NCBI RefSeq assembly: GCF_018446385.1
Contig: NC_055992.1
Span: forward strand, 56,806,799-56,870,798
Direction of reading: 5' to 3'
DNA from: Zingiber officinale
Lineage: Eukaryota > Streptophyta > Magnoliopsida > Zingiberales > Zingiberaceae
Length of the DNA stretch: 64,000 bases
Below, in pieces: positions 1-10,106 of the stretch (position 1 is its first letter; the number at the start of each line of letters is the position of its first letter). The translations under genes were made by a program, and so were the position numbers. Under the pieces are notes generated by a model. That model did no database searches. It saw only the letters and a program-made list of their open reading frames with translations, and was not told where the DNA came from.

Positions 1-693
1 GCTCTCTGGGGGAGGACGATGAGGACGATCTTCCAGAGTTGGAATGACTATATAGGAAGGAATGTCGTAGTTAATATGAGGTCACATGCATCGTCAAGGG
101 TGAAAGCGGAAGAGAATTATGCATACCACTCATTACTCTCAGTCATTTTTGAAAAGAAAAGAGTACAAGAGCCAAAGGAAGAGAAAAGCAAAGTCAGAGA
201 AGAAACAATGAAGACGAAGATTAAAAGAAAGCCTTAGGGTTTTTATAGAATGTTTGTAAGAATCCAGAGAAAAGGTATTCTAAACAAGGTCGGCATATCA
301 TAACAACAAAAAAGACAGGATTAATTGTGAATCGTAGGATGATAAAGATAAGGCGGTGGAAAAAGAAAAAATGATACACCTATAATGACATACACACACG
401 TGTCACCAATAAAAAGCCCACGACGATAATTGATTCGACAAGCAATCATCTCAAGATAGTAGTGCTTTTATCGAGGTAAACTTGATTTTCTGTGTAACTC
501 TTTAGCCATAGAACCGAAGGAGCTTTTATAACTCGAACGAAAAAATAGTAAGATAAGACTTGATCAAATTTGTGACGATTGATTCTTCGCTCCAAATGAA
601 TTCAATTTTGATCAGTCTTAAATATCTTTTAAATAGCAGTTTGTCATGTTCTAAGGATTCTGGTATAAATCGGCATAAACCTGAGCAAAAGTT
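1..693. other. Intergenic or decayed repeat, no recognised gene
   Basis: No open frame here resembles a known protein. The first 240 bases are purine-rich and end in an AAACCCT-like (plus strand CTTAGGGTTTTT) stretch, a motif common near plant 5' UTRs. It loosely resembles the sequence beyond the antisense gene start of element 2 (about 19,880-19,930). This could be a leader fragment of a related retroelement gene, but the match is too short to assert. Confidence 0.4.
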
Positions 694-755
694 CGCTTGA
701 CCTTGAGGATCAGACGCCATACTCCGCTCGACCTTAAAGGTCGGACACCATAATC
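694..755. repeat. Two tandem copies of a 31-bp unit
   Basis: Units at 694-724 and 725-755 share CGCTxGACCTT and GACxCCATA, and a third unit start follows at 756. The pair lies just beyond the 3' end of an antisense-gene remnant. In the complete Tat element of this window a 65-bp array occupies the equivalent place, so this is probably a short version of the same variable spacer. Confidence 0.5.
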
Positions 756-959
756 CGCTCGTCTTATAAGCACTCCTTATTTCTTTCGGTTTATTGCTCT
801 AACGGGCTTTATTGCATAAGCTAAAAGGGAAACATCAGTTATTATTTGATTTAATTTTAGAATAAAGGTTCTTTCTAAAATTAACAAAAACTTAAAGACT
901 AGCATACAGTGAATATCAATACCCAAATCATTAAATTCATAAGTTAATAGAAAATAAGG

Positions 960-1160
960 CAAATCATGAAAGATTGGGATACAGGTAGGGGGAGAATTTT
1001 GAATTATCCAATCATAATCTAAGGAACTGGAGGGAGGATCAGAAGTTAAGAATCTACCTTCTTTTAGCTGTTCCATTACACCTTTTGCTCCAAGTATAAG
1101 AACCAAACCCACATTTCTAAATAGAAAACTCAAAAAGAATTTTAGATCTAAATCAAGCAC
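960..1160 (-). pseudogene. C-terminal remnant of Tat-element antisense gene (element A)
   Basis: The minus-strand frame contains a stretch reading MEQLKEGRFLTSDPPSS followed by a diverged tail. It lines up with the C-terminus of the antisense gene of element 2 (17648-17790), which reads VEQLKELKLLVADPPSN. In both, the segment sits at the end of a coiled-coil region. The family is the uncharacterised extra protein of plant Ty3/gypsy elements (often called putative gypsy-type transposon protein, PF04195-like); no biochemical function is established. Only about 40 residues align and the rest of the gene is missing, so this is a dead fragment. Element A would run on the plus strand, with its LTR to the right. 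Confidence 0.5.
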
Positions 1161-1339
1161 ACATTTATTAACTATCCTTGGAAAAATACGACTTGGGACC
1201 TATACTACATCTTTTCTCTTGAATTAATATGGGTTTTCAACAATTAATAACTTGAAGTGTCACGTGACAAGCTAATGGCCAACACTAGTACGCAATTCGC
1301 ATTATCTAGAACTTACTTTGACGCATATCCACTACTATT

Positions 1340-1381
1340 CTTTTTCGCCCATTCACCGGAAAGTGTACTAACTTGAGCATC
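1340..1381 (+). mobile_element. Left piece of element A LTR, interrupted by CACTA
   Basis: The stretch ending in CTAACTTGAGC matches element 2's LTR at about 22,781-22,796 (CTAACTTGAGT). The homology continues on the far side of the CACTA transposon at 7949. The last three bases (ATC) pair with GTC at 7949-7951 as an imperfect 3-bp target duplication. Confidence 0.6.
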
Positions 1382-1409
1382 CACTACAACAAAAACTGCA
1401 AACGACAAC
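1382..1409 (+). repeat. CACTA left terminal inverted repeat
   Basis: 28 bp starting CACTACAACAAAAACTGC, an exact inverted match to 7921-7948. Confidence 0.9.
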
Positions 1410-1650
1410 ATCCGTACGACAACGGTTTTAAGAGAAAGCGTTGCGTATTTGCTCAAAGACAACGGTTTTTGCCAAAACCGTTGTCTTTGAACTCCCCATT
1501 AAATATAAAAGACAACGGTTTTGACAAAACTGTTGTCATTGAGCAATTTTTTTTTAAAATGACAACACTTTTTACAACGATTTTATAAACCGTTGTCTTT
1601 ATCCGCGTTTTTAGCGGCTACGACAACAGTTTTGAAAAAATCGTTGTAAT
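1410..1650. repeat. CACTA left subterminal repeat region
   Basis: Several copies of GACAACGGTTTT and its inverse AAACCGTTGTC form short hairpin pairs, for example around 1455-1487 and 1510-1540. Such clustered motifs are the known binding sites of the DNA-binding transposase subunit in CACTA elements. Exact protein binding here is inferred. Confidence 0.75.
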
Positions 1651-4334
1651 TGAATTTGGTCCCTCTCGCTGTTTTCCTTTCCCTCGCTGTTTTCTTTTCG
1701 GCACCGTGTTTTTCCTTCGTGCTCCCAAACCTAAGGTAATTTTTTTTCCCTCTCCTCATACAATCTCTTCACGCCTCCCCTGGATCTTCCTCCATGATAG
1801 TGTGCTCCTCTCGTTTCCTGGTGAGCGGGTTTCTGAGTTCGACGAGATCCTTTGACCTTCCATTGCTGCTTCTTTCGCTCGTGGAACCTTTTGATCGAAC
1901 GAGGTGTATTTCTTCGGCAAAGGTGGCACTCCTAGTCCGTCGATTCATAACCTAGGTCTTGTCTTCTTTGGATTTGTGCTAGAGTCATAGTCAAGGTAGA
2001 TTCGTAACTTAGGTTTTGTCTTCGTTCATAAATTTTGTCTCCAAAAACAAAACCTACTTTTGATTCCACTATGGTTGTATTTGCAAGCGCAACATTCTCT
2101 TTTCTTCTTATTTTTTGCTTTTGATTTGTTTCATCATGCCATTTTCCTGCTCGTATGTCAAAGTTTATGGTGTTTGATCTCTGAAGATGTTTTTTGTTTT
2201 CTTAAACTTTTATTTTTGTTTATATCTTGGTGGTTTTGTCATCCTCAATTCCATTTCTCAGCCGCAAAAGAACTATGGCCAGTGTAGTCACCACTCTCTT
2301 AAGCTATCATATGCTTCTTTTTAACTACATGCAGCCTCGTATTACAATAATTGATGTAGGCGATTTGCCCTGTTACCGTGATTTTATTCCCGTAGGCAAG
2401 AGTCAACTTGAAGATCTAGGAGGGACTCATTATTTGAGGGAATTACTCCTTCAATGTGCCTTTTTCTGCAATTGCATCTGATCCCTTTTTTGTTTGAGTT
2501 CCCAAAGTTCCTAGAGCTTGAGATTTATGTGTTTTCTGTCCAGTTAGCCATACAAATGGACTTGTTGAATTCTACTCTAAGGTGTTGGAAACTGTTAAAA
2601 GGTTTCATTGAATAAGTGGTCTCTTCCCCTATGTTCTTCCAATAGGATGCGCATCTGGATGGAAAGTCAATGTTGACCGTGAACAAGTTTTTGAAATTTT
2701 TTTACCAGAATTTTCGCATTTTAGTATTCAAGACATATCTTCCTGCCTTTCTGGATTGGTTGGATCTGAAATCTATTTGGAATGAGCGTCTCGGTGCTAT
2801 TCCTGAAGGTATCCTTGGAAACGTCTCACATTTGATGAGGCATAGTTAATGTTATCCATTGTTCCATTCTTATTATCTTTGTAGAAAACGCCTTTTCATG
2901 TGCTCTTATGTGTGGCACCATGTATTGTGACAATTATGATGCCGCTCAGGTGTGAATTTGTTGATCTTAAAGGATGATTAGAATCCTATCTTGGAAAATA
3001 TGGATTGATGGTTGGCACGATGGAAAGCAAGATAGACTCTTGGAGCAGGATTCTTTTTCTCATACTTGGTTCAGTCTCGTGTTACTTATTCACCAACTTC
3101 AAGGTTCCAAATATGTGATAAAGAGATTAAGACCAATGAAAATTCTTGTAGGTCTGGTTAGACAAAACTGAGTCGCCTTGCTTATCACTAATTGGGAGTT
3201 GCTGACCTTACCTTTGACAACCTTTCCCATCTTGTAAAATTTTGGTGGGCATATCATCCTAATACAGATGGATATTGTTTGCTTGGTGTAATTCTCAAAA
3301 AAGGAGTGTTTGATACATCCACATGGCAGTTCTCATCTGTTTGGAAATGCCTCTCCTGTTGTGTGTGTTCTTTCTAGTTAGTCCAACATATCAAAGATGC
3401 AAGTTCTTCCAAGTATAAGCAACAGATATGAACTGTTTGCCTCTCCATATCTGTCCTATTTGCTTATTTGTACGATAATTATCTAGCAAGAAAACTAAAC
3501 TACCAGATAAGAGATCTAGCAATCCATGGGAGACCTTTGATCTCCACTTTAAATTGCTGGTTCAGAGTTCTTTCTGTTGGTTGCTCCATGCCTGACCCCT
3601 TGAGAAGCATACTATATGCTAGAGATTGATGCACACCAAGGTGCTTGCCTATTGAGCTTGACTTGCCAACTTTTCTTCAATAGAGGAATCCAATTTAGCC
3701 GGTCACTTGCATTATAGCAATGTTAAGTTCCATTAGCATCTCATATAGTGCTCATAGTGAACTACGTGGCATAAGCCCCTAGTCAAATCCTTGTATTGTT
3801 TCTTTGTTTACAAAAGCCCCCTAGAAGTATAGCTACTTGGCATATATCTATCTCAAGAATCTCCATGTTGCATCAACTCAATTGACTATGAGCACTTTTT
3901 CTATTATATGTGATCACTCAATCTCATTGGGCTTCACTTAATACATTAGTTTGGCTCTCTATCTACAACTTGTACCAAGATATGAGATGAGGAAGAGTGG
4001 CAATTAAATGTCACTTCAAAGCTTGTTTCAATTATGGCCTCTTATTGGTGCATGTGGAATGTGAGAAACTAGAGGGTGTTTGAAAATGTTGGTTCCATGG
4101 CATGGATAATGTATACTTTCTTATATTTCTGGAGTTTTTTTGTTTTTTGTTTTGGTTTGTTTTATCTCTTATTTTCTTCTGTAAGATATTTCTTATCTGC
4201 CCCTATATTCATTTCAATTCTTATTATGCCATTTCTGTCAATAATATGTTACTTATGAGATCAATAGACATCCAAGATCAATTAAGATGATGATCTTGCT
4301 ATTGCTTGACTGGAATTCTTCACTGTCTTTGTAG
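1651..4334 (+). other. Unrecognised, probably captured, sequence inside the CACTA
   Basis: This 2.7 kb is intron-like (T-rich) with short open stretches bounded by plausible splice sites. Examples are an open frame around 2275-2481 beginning MASVVTTLLSY, another around 2660-2850, and one at 3192-3377. None is long and I do not recognise the proteins. A pyrimidine-rich leader lies at 1665-1800. It may be the 5' part of the same captured transporter locus or fragments of other genes; sequence similarity searches would settle this. Confidence 0.35.
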
Positions 4335-6139
4335 GTTGTAGGCATATTTAAAATGGTGGTTCTTCCCCTCTTGGGTCAGCTAGCAGATGAATATGGGCGT
4401 AAACCACTGCTTCTGATTACTGTTTCTACATCCATAGTGCCATTTGGTATGATTCTTCATTCCTTAGTTAACGCTAGCTTTGTTATTCATGTGATATATA
4501 TAAGTCATTTTGTTCATGTAATCTGGCATGATCAGTTTCAGTAAAGAGTATTTAAATAAATCTTTTTTTATTTTTCTAAAATATGCTCTTCGTAATCTTA
4601 TTAAATAAAAGCAAGGATAGTTTAATTTATCAAAAAGAGCAATAATGGAAGTTATTGTCATTAAAATTCATTTTGGAGCACATGAGAATGCCTTAGTGTG
4701 GCAAAAGATAAATTCTCATCTATCTTGCATCTTACTTTCTTTCCAAATAGTCATTGTAGCGCATTTCAAGTAGATCCTTAAGTACTTAATGTTTTTTTTC
4801 TTTAACATTCACTTTGTATGCTGCAATTTCAGCCATACTTGCTTGGGATGATTCCAGGGCAGCTGTTTACTGGTACTTTGTACTTCGCACAATATCTTAC
4901 ATAGTTAGTCAAGGAAGCATATTATGCATATCAATTGCTTATGCAGTAAGACTTTCTCCTCCTTTTCATAAGTATTAAAAGAAATTTGGTGGATTACCTG
5001 TCCTTTGGATAGTTTTAAGCAGCACTGAGTCACTGACATATCTTGTTCTGCCAGTTAATCCTACAATATACTGTCAACATTTTAATTTTATAATTTATTA
5101 TCATATAAATGCTAAAGATTTCCATGAACATTTAACACTCTTCAATGTGTATTACATGAGATTGATGAAGCCTCCTCCATAAAGTTGATGCAAATATGTT
5201 TACGAGCTCTGCTTTTTGTGTTGCAACCTTTGCCAACACCTCTTTGATTATGGAAAAAATGCTGTAAAAGAGCATATGTTCTACAAATATTTCTTACTGT
5301 GTCTCAAAATTTTCTCCTGAAACCACTTTTTAGGAAATTTCAAATGGTCATTCATGATTTTTTTTTAAGATATGCCTTCCCAATTGATGAATATAATCAC
5401 TTAAGTTTATATTTCAACATCAATCTAGGCTGATGTGATTGAGGTCGGCAAGAGATCTGCAGCATTTGGTTGGATTACTGGGCTTTTCTCTGCTGCACAT
5501 GTTTTGGGAAACATCTTCGCCCGCTTTCTACCTGAAGGGTGGATATTTGAGGCATGTTCTAGATAACATGCATAAAATATGCTCCTTATCAACACTGAAA
5601 ACTCTCTCTTTCATGTGTCATCTTATTGTTTGATGTTATGTAGGTGTCAATTTGTTTGTTGGTTTCATCAACACTGTGCATGACAGTATTTCTAATTGAG
5701 ACTGTCAGGACAACTCCTAGGCAAAGTGATAACAGATCATGTTCAGCCATTTTTCTCAAAGTCTTCATAGAACATTGGAAATCAATGAAAGATATTATTT
5801 TTGTTTTTTGTAATAGGTAAGTTTTTAACCAGTTGACCAATCATTTTTAGGAGTTTTGGATTTTCATTCCTTAGTATACCTGTTAGCCCATCCTCTGATT
5901 TCTTAAGATCAGTCAAAAGGAACCTCTTTTTTCCAGTTTATTGTTTTCTTATATTTCATATCTTTGCAGCCTAGATTTCAAAATTTTGTTGTAATTAGGT
6001 ATCTTAGTGGAAAGAGGATCACTGTTCTGTTTCTCTAACTAGAGTATCCACAAATATTGTAGTGAAACTCTCAGGCGCATCTCATTAATCTCCTTCTTCT
6101 ATGAGCTGGGAATGTCTAGCATCAGTGGCATCTTGCTGG
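4335..6139 (+). pseudogene. Captured exons of an MFSD14/HIAT-like major facilitator transporter
   Basis: Exons with good splice sites can be read at 4335-4446, 4833-4945, 5429-5551 and 5644-5816, and a shorter one ends near 6139. The first encodes the MFS signature loop between helices 2 and 3 ([14 protein letters not shown]). Later ones encode YFVLRTISYIVSQGSILC, a segment [18 protein letters not shown], and the next helix. Order and content match plant 'hippocampus abundant transcript-like' proteins, tetracycline-transporter-related MFS membrane proteins of unassigned substrate. The introns are kept, so the copy was taken from DNA and not from mRNA. The exon at 5429-5551 is followed by GC instead of GT. 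Start, first helix and the C-terminal half are missing, so a working transporter is unlikely. The gene lies wholly inside the CACTA. Confidence 0.7.
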
Positions 6140-7447
6140 TATGATCTCACTTTTTTTCTTGTAGAATTTACTAGTTTAGGCTCTTGGATAGTTTAACGTG
6201 CTTGAATTTTTTTATTTTGAGAACATTGTGTTTCTTGTAGAATAACAAAGGCATTTCGTGTATGATCCATAGTATATTGATATACAAAACATTTATATAC
6301 TGCAGTTTGATTTCTTAATAGTTTGCTCTATATACTTTTGCTTGGACGAGCAGTGTAAATTATCCGTGAATTGCACGTGCATTGCAGCTAAATTTGTTAA
6401 ATTTTCTCTTTGTATTGATGAAATGGGAATGAAAAATATATTTTTCCAGCTGGAATGTAGTGAATGTTATAGCTCTTAATTTACACTTATTTGATTGACA
6501 CTTTGGTTCTTTTAGGTGTCCTATGTAATTATTAAAGCTATGCGTATGTGATTTCTATTTGGAGGAATTTGTGGAATTGTTTTAGCTCTACAAACAATTC
6601 ACCCTACCATAGCTCATCATGATGATCCAATTCTTTTGGTTCAAGTTTTAATTGGAAGATTTTGAACCCATGTTTTTTACTTTCACTTATGCTTTTGTGA
6701 TGGGTATGTTTATTGCAGATCAATTTGCAGCTTCTGGCAACTTGTTACTTGCAAAATGGAAAAACATATTGTGCCTACCAGGTCTCAAAGGTAATGTAGT
6801 CTGGAAAATGATACAGAAAATTGCATGAATATTTTGTTTCAAGATGTTAATGGATGTAATGCGCTTTGCATGGATTCTATTGATCTTGGATGATAGTTCA
6901 CTTAAATAATGTTAGCTGCATGCAGTGCTAATTATTTAGTAAACTATGTTAAGCTAGGTATCACTGCTCCTAGTAGATTCCCTGTACTATTATTCTCTAA
7001 TAAACACCTCTTTTTGTTTCCTTCATTTGGTTTGTTTTTGCCTTCTATGCACTACAGATTGGTTAATTACATTCTCCTTTTGGAATTCTGGAATTTGATA
7101 AGTTTTGTTAAAATTTTCTCTTGCAGGTCGGGAAATTCGTGAGGCTTGAGTTTTTTTTATGCAAGAAGTGAGCTTTGTTAGGATGTAGCTTGCCTTGCTA
7201 ATTTATAAATTAAAAGTCATATGGAGAACAACAAATGGAAAACATGTGATTTAATGTATATAGAGAGTAATGGAAAACATGTGTATTTTGATGAGTAACA
7301 ACTCATTTTGTATATTTTTGTATATGTGGCTATAAGATGAATTATATATGGATGTTTATTTTGGATTTAATGTAGTAAGTATTTATTTTTGTATTGGTGG
7401 TTTGCTTATAGTAAAATAAGATTGGTTGTTTGGTATTAATGAACATT
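6140..7447. other. CACTA interior, AT-rich, no recognised gene
   Basis: Intron-like T-rich sequence. A short exon-like block sits at about 6720-6790, flanked by TTGCAG and GTAATG, with an open reading I cannot assign. The last 300 bases before the subterminal repeats are AT-rich filler. Confidence 0.4.
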
Positions 7448-7920
7448 AAAGACAACAGTTAAAAATGTTGTAAAAACTAGGTAAACCACAACGAAATTTT
7501 TTTGTAAAAAGTGATAAAAGACAACGGTTTTATCCGTTGTAAAATATATTAAAACTATTGTTAAAAAAAACAAAACGTGTCAAATATTATCTACCACAAC
7601 AGTTTATATCTGTTGTAAAAAATGTCTACCACAACGATTTATTTCCGTTGTTGAAATTATCTACCACAACGATTTTAAAACGTTGTCGTATCCTTCGTAG
7701 CCAAGTTTTGGGCATATAAACAACAACGGATAAAAACCGTTGTCAAATGTCTACAAAGACAACGGATTCAAAACCGTTGTTGTAGGGCAATACATTCTAC
7801 AACACCCTCAGTTACAACGGTTGTTTGACCCTGCGACAACGGATAATATCCGTTGTAGTTTGCAGTTTTTGTACCCTCAGTTACAACGGTTGTTTGACCC
7901 TACGACAACGGATAATATCC
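7448..7920. repeat. CACTA right subterminal repeat region
   Basis: More than fifteen ACAACGG or CCGTTGT motifs in both orientations, several as facing pairs around GATAATATC. A block of about 65 bp (TACAACGGTTGTTTGACCCT to TTTGCAGTTTTTG) occurs twice in tandem at about 7813-7872 and 7881-7940. The density is higher than at the left end, as is common in CACTA elements. Confidence 0.75.
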
Positions 7921-7948
7921 GTTGTCGTTTGCAGTTTTTGTTGTAGTG
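7921..7948 (-). repeat. CACTA right terminal inverted repeat
   Basis: Exact inverse of 1382-1409, ending TTGTTGTAGTG at 7948. Confidence 0.9.
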
Positions 7949-8119
7949 GTCAGAGAGCCTTGCTAGGGATCCCTTCCCTGGTCTTTGGTCACTAACGTTC
8001 TGTCGGATCGTTTGATTGTGTACAGGATTGCAGGAAGGTTCCATTCTAAGCTAAAGAAGTCTTATGTCAGTCAACAAATCATCCACCAGAGCCAACGTTA
8101 TCTCCCTAGCTTTCAGATA
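7949..8119 (+). mobile_element. 3' end of element A LTR
   Basis: GTCAGAGAGCCTTGCTAGGG and the following 150 bases align with 22,797-23,120 of element 2's LTR, including TTAGGTCACTAACG / TTGGTCACTAACG and AGCTTTCAGAxAGxATCA near the end. It marks the terminal part of a Tat-type LTR on the plus strand. Confidence 0.6.
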
Positions 8120-8128
8120 GAATCAGGC

Positions 8129-8190
8129 CTCATTTGGAGGAAAAATCCCTACAAATGTGTCGTAGTTGAGCATCAAACCACGGGTGTGAT
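8129..8190 (-). mobile_element. Partial SINE copy (3' half)
   Basis: CATTTGGAGGAAAAATC and the following bases repeat, with changes, the sequence at 8267-8325 of the fuller SINE copy beside it. This piece contains only the part downstream of the promoter. Confidence 0.45.
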
Positions 8191-8218
8191 ATAATAAAAT
8201 GTTGCACCCCCCCCCCCC

Positions 8219-8372
8219 AATTTGGAGCCCATCATTTCAGAATCCCAACATCTCGTGGTTACACGTCCCATTTAGAGGAAAAATCTATACAAATGCACTA
8301 TAATTAGGGATCGAACCATGAGTGTTTAAGTGACAAATTGATGCTCTTCCCCTCGACCATAGCCCTGGGGCA
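8219..8372 (-). mobile_element. tRNA-derived SINE
   Basis: On the minus strand a tRNA-like head is visible. The A box region is TGGTCGAGGGGAAGAGC (8343-8359), and the B box GGTTCGATCCC (8307-8317) is a perfect internal polymerase III promoter core. The two boxes are about 25-30 bases apart, as in tRNA genes. The downstream body is unrelated to tRNA and ends near a C-run at 8205-8217 (plus strand). SINEs encode no protein and depend on LINE enzymes. It cannot be a functional tRNA, because no anticodon arm or acceptor stem closes around it. Confidence 0.6.
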
Positions 8373-9686
8373 TGAATATGATAATTAATGTGGCAACAAT
8401 AAGATTCTTAATATCAGTAATCAGCATGTGAAATAAAATTTTAATATAGTTCATGTTTTCTCCTTATGGTATGCTTAATCATGCACAAAGGTAATTAAAA
8501 GAGATTAAGTAAGAAAACTTCACATAAATCAAAGGTCTAATCATACTTGTTGCTATGGAGCGTTGGTGACACGACGATAGCGACGCTGGCAGTAACGACG
8601 AGCTATAGTTATGACGATTAAGATGGGGCCCAAAACTCTCTGTTACTCAAATCACTATCAGAAGGTGGCTAGGCCTGCCTAAAGGAGGGATGGGGAAAGA
8701 GGTGGCAGTAATAGCATTGTGGGAGGTGAAACCGATGGTAGCCATAGCAACATAAGGAGGGACGACGACGAGGCAACAATGGTAACGACTACAACAAAAG
8801 ATTTGTGGGTGAGAAAAAGTGGTTGGGAAAACATTAGGGTTAGGGAGGATTAAAAAGAAGAAGAAAAGGTCATGGCATAGGAGTAGACCTTACTATTGTT
8901 CAGAATCAATGGTTTGCAACAACCGGTTCGATGATTCCTGACAGGTTGACCCTTAACCTTAACTGCTTAAGATGATTATAGTTTACGGTTCAAAATTATT
9001 AGTTCACGATTTGCCATAGTTCAAAATTATGACATTAAAAAATTTAAAATTTATTTTGAAAAGGACTTACACTCTTAAGGTATAGGGGAATAAAAACTCA
9101 CATAGTTCTTTTATAATTTTTTATCCTTTTACATTAAGAAATGACATTGTTACTCAATTTCATTTCTCGTTCTCGTTATATTTATTTCTTTGGTATCAAA
9201 ATCTTCGACTTCGTTATCTGAAAGTTACATTCCTTAGTTTCTTTTCTTAACTCTGGTCTAATTATCGAGTAATACTTGGACTTCCAATGAATCAAGAGAC
9301 AAAGTTGATTGTTGTTCATCTAATATGCTGTCATTGACACTAAATGTATGCTCCACATCAACAATTGATATTAGACAAACTAAAATTTATTCGGCGATCG
9401 ATCACAAAGAGGATGGGAAAATTTTAAACCTTCTATAACCACCACTTTAGGATATTAAAATTTTCTCTATCTGCCAAAAGAAATTATAAAATAATTCTCA
9501 AATTTCAATGTGAAACTTGAGGATCCTCGTTGATTTGTCATCCGTTCTTTTAATAAAAGTTATGTTTTTATAAGTTTTAAATTAATACTAGTAGTTTGTT
9601 GTATTTTAAAAATATTAATTTGTATTCCATATTTTATGTAATATTAATTATAAATATAATATTAAAATAGAATTAAAACATCATAA
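8373..9686. other. Intergenic, no recognised gene
   Basis: A GC-richer segment with ACGACG repeats (8560-8780) is followed by AT-rich DNA. No open frame resembles a protein. An AACCGGTTCGATGATTCC-type stretch near 8920 could be the subterminal part of a hAT-like transposon, but no terminal repeats were found. Confidence 0.3.
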
Positions 9687-10106
9687 GGACATCCATAGTC
9701 GTAAACCTCTTGAGGAGATTTATATTCCACCACATCATTGCCATATCAAAAGTTAAAAACCACACTCATTTTAAAAACCTCTTTCCACTATCATAAACCT
9801 CTCCAATGACTTTTTATAACCCCACTATCAATATAGTTATTTTTATTTTTCACATATCTGTATTTATAATTTCATTTACTCTATATATAATAATAATTAA
9901 TATTTTAATTTGATTTATAATTTTATTAGTATTTTAAAATTTTTACATTTATTTATGTAAAAACAATAATTTGATAAAAATAAATAAAAAAAATTTATTG
10001 ATCACGTAATAAAGGGAAATGGTGCAAGATTAAGAGTTTCATGATGTATTACAAAATATTGTATAAAATAAAACATTAGATAATTAAGTGCTTCAAAATT
10101 AATAAA

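Larger units (their letters stand above)
1382..7948. mobile_element. Non-autonomous CACTA (En/Spm-type) DNA transposon carrying gene fragments
   Basis: The element starts CACTACAACAAAAACTGC and ends with its exact reverse complement; the terminal inverted repeat is perfect over 28 bp (1382-1409 and 7921-7948). CACTA ends, a 3-bp target duplication (ATC/GTC, one mismatch) and dense inverted ACAACGG-type motifs inside both ends are the family hallmarks. No TNPA- or TNPD-like transposase frame is visible in the 6.57 kb, so it would depend on enzyme supplied in trans. The interior holds intron-containing fragments of a membrane transporter gene and further exon-like sequence that I do not recognise. 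The same LTR without an insertion exists at about 22,780-22,860, which fixes the boundaries. Confidence 0.85.

Noticed and set aside
4076-4290. Short hydrophobic ORFs just before the transporter exons
   Set aside because: They are T-rich intron-like sequence without splice support and lie outside the aligned exons.
8205-8217. C-run as a possible sequencing artefact or G-quadruplex
   Set aside because: A single homopolymer next to a SINE end; its length may be unreliable, and a lone run cannot form a quadruplex by itself.
8307-8359. tRNA gene
   Set aside because: A- and B-box promoter elements are present, but no acceptor stem or anticodon arm can be formed; it is a SINE head.
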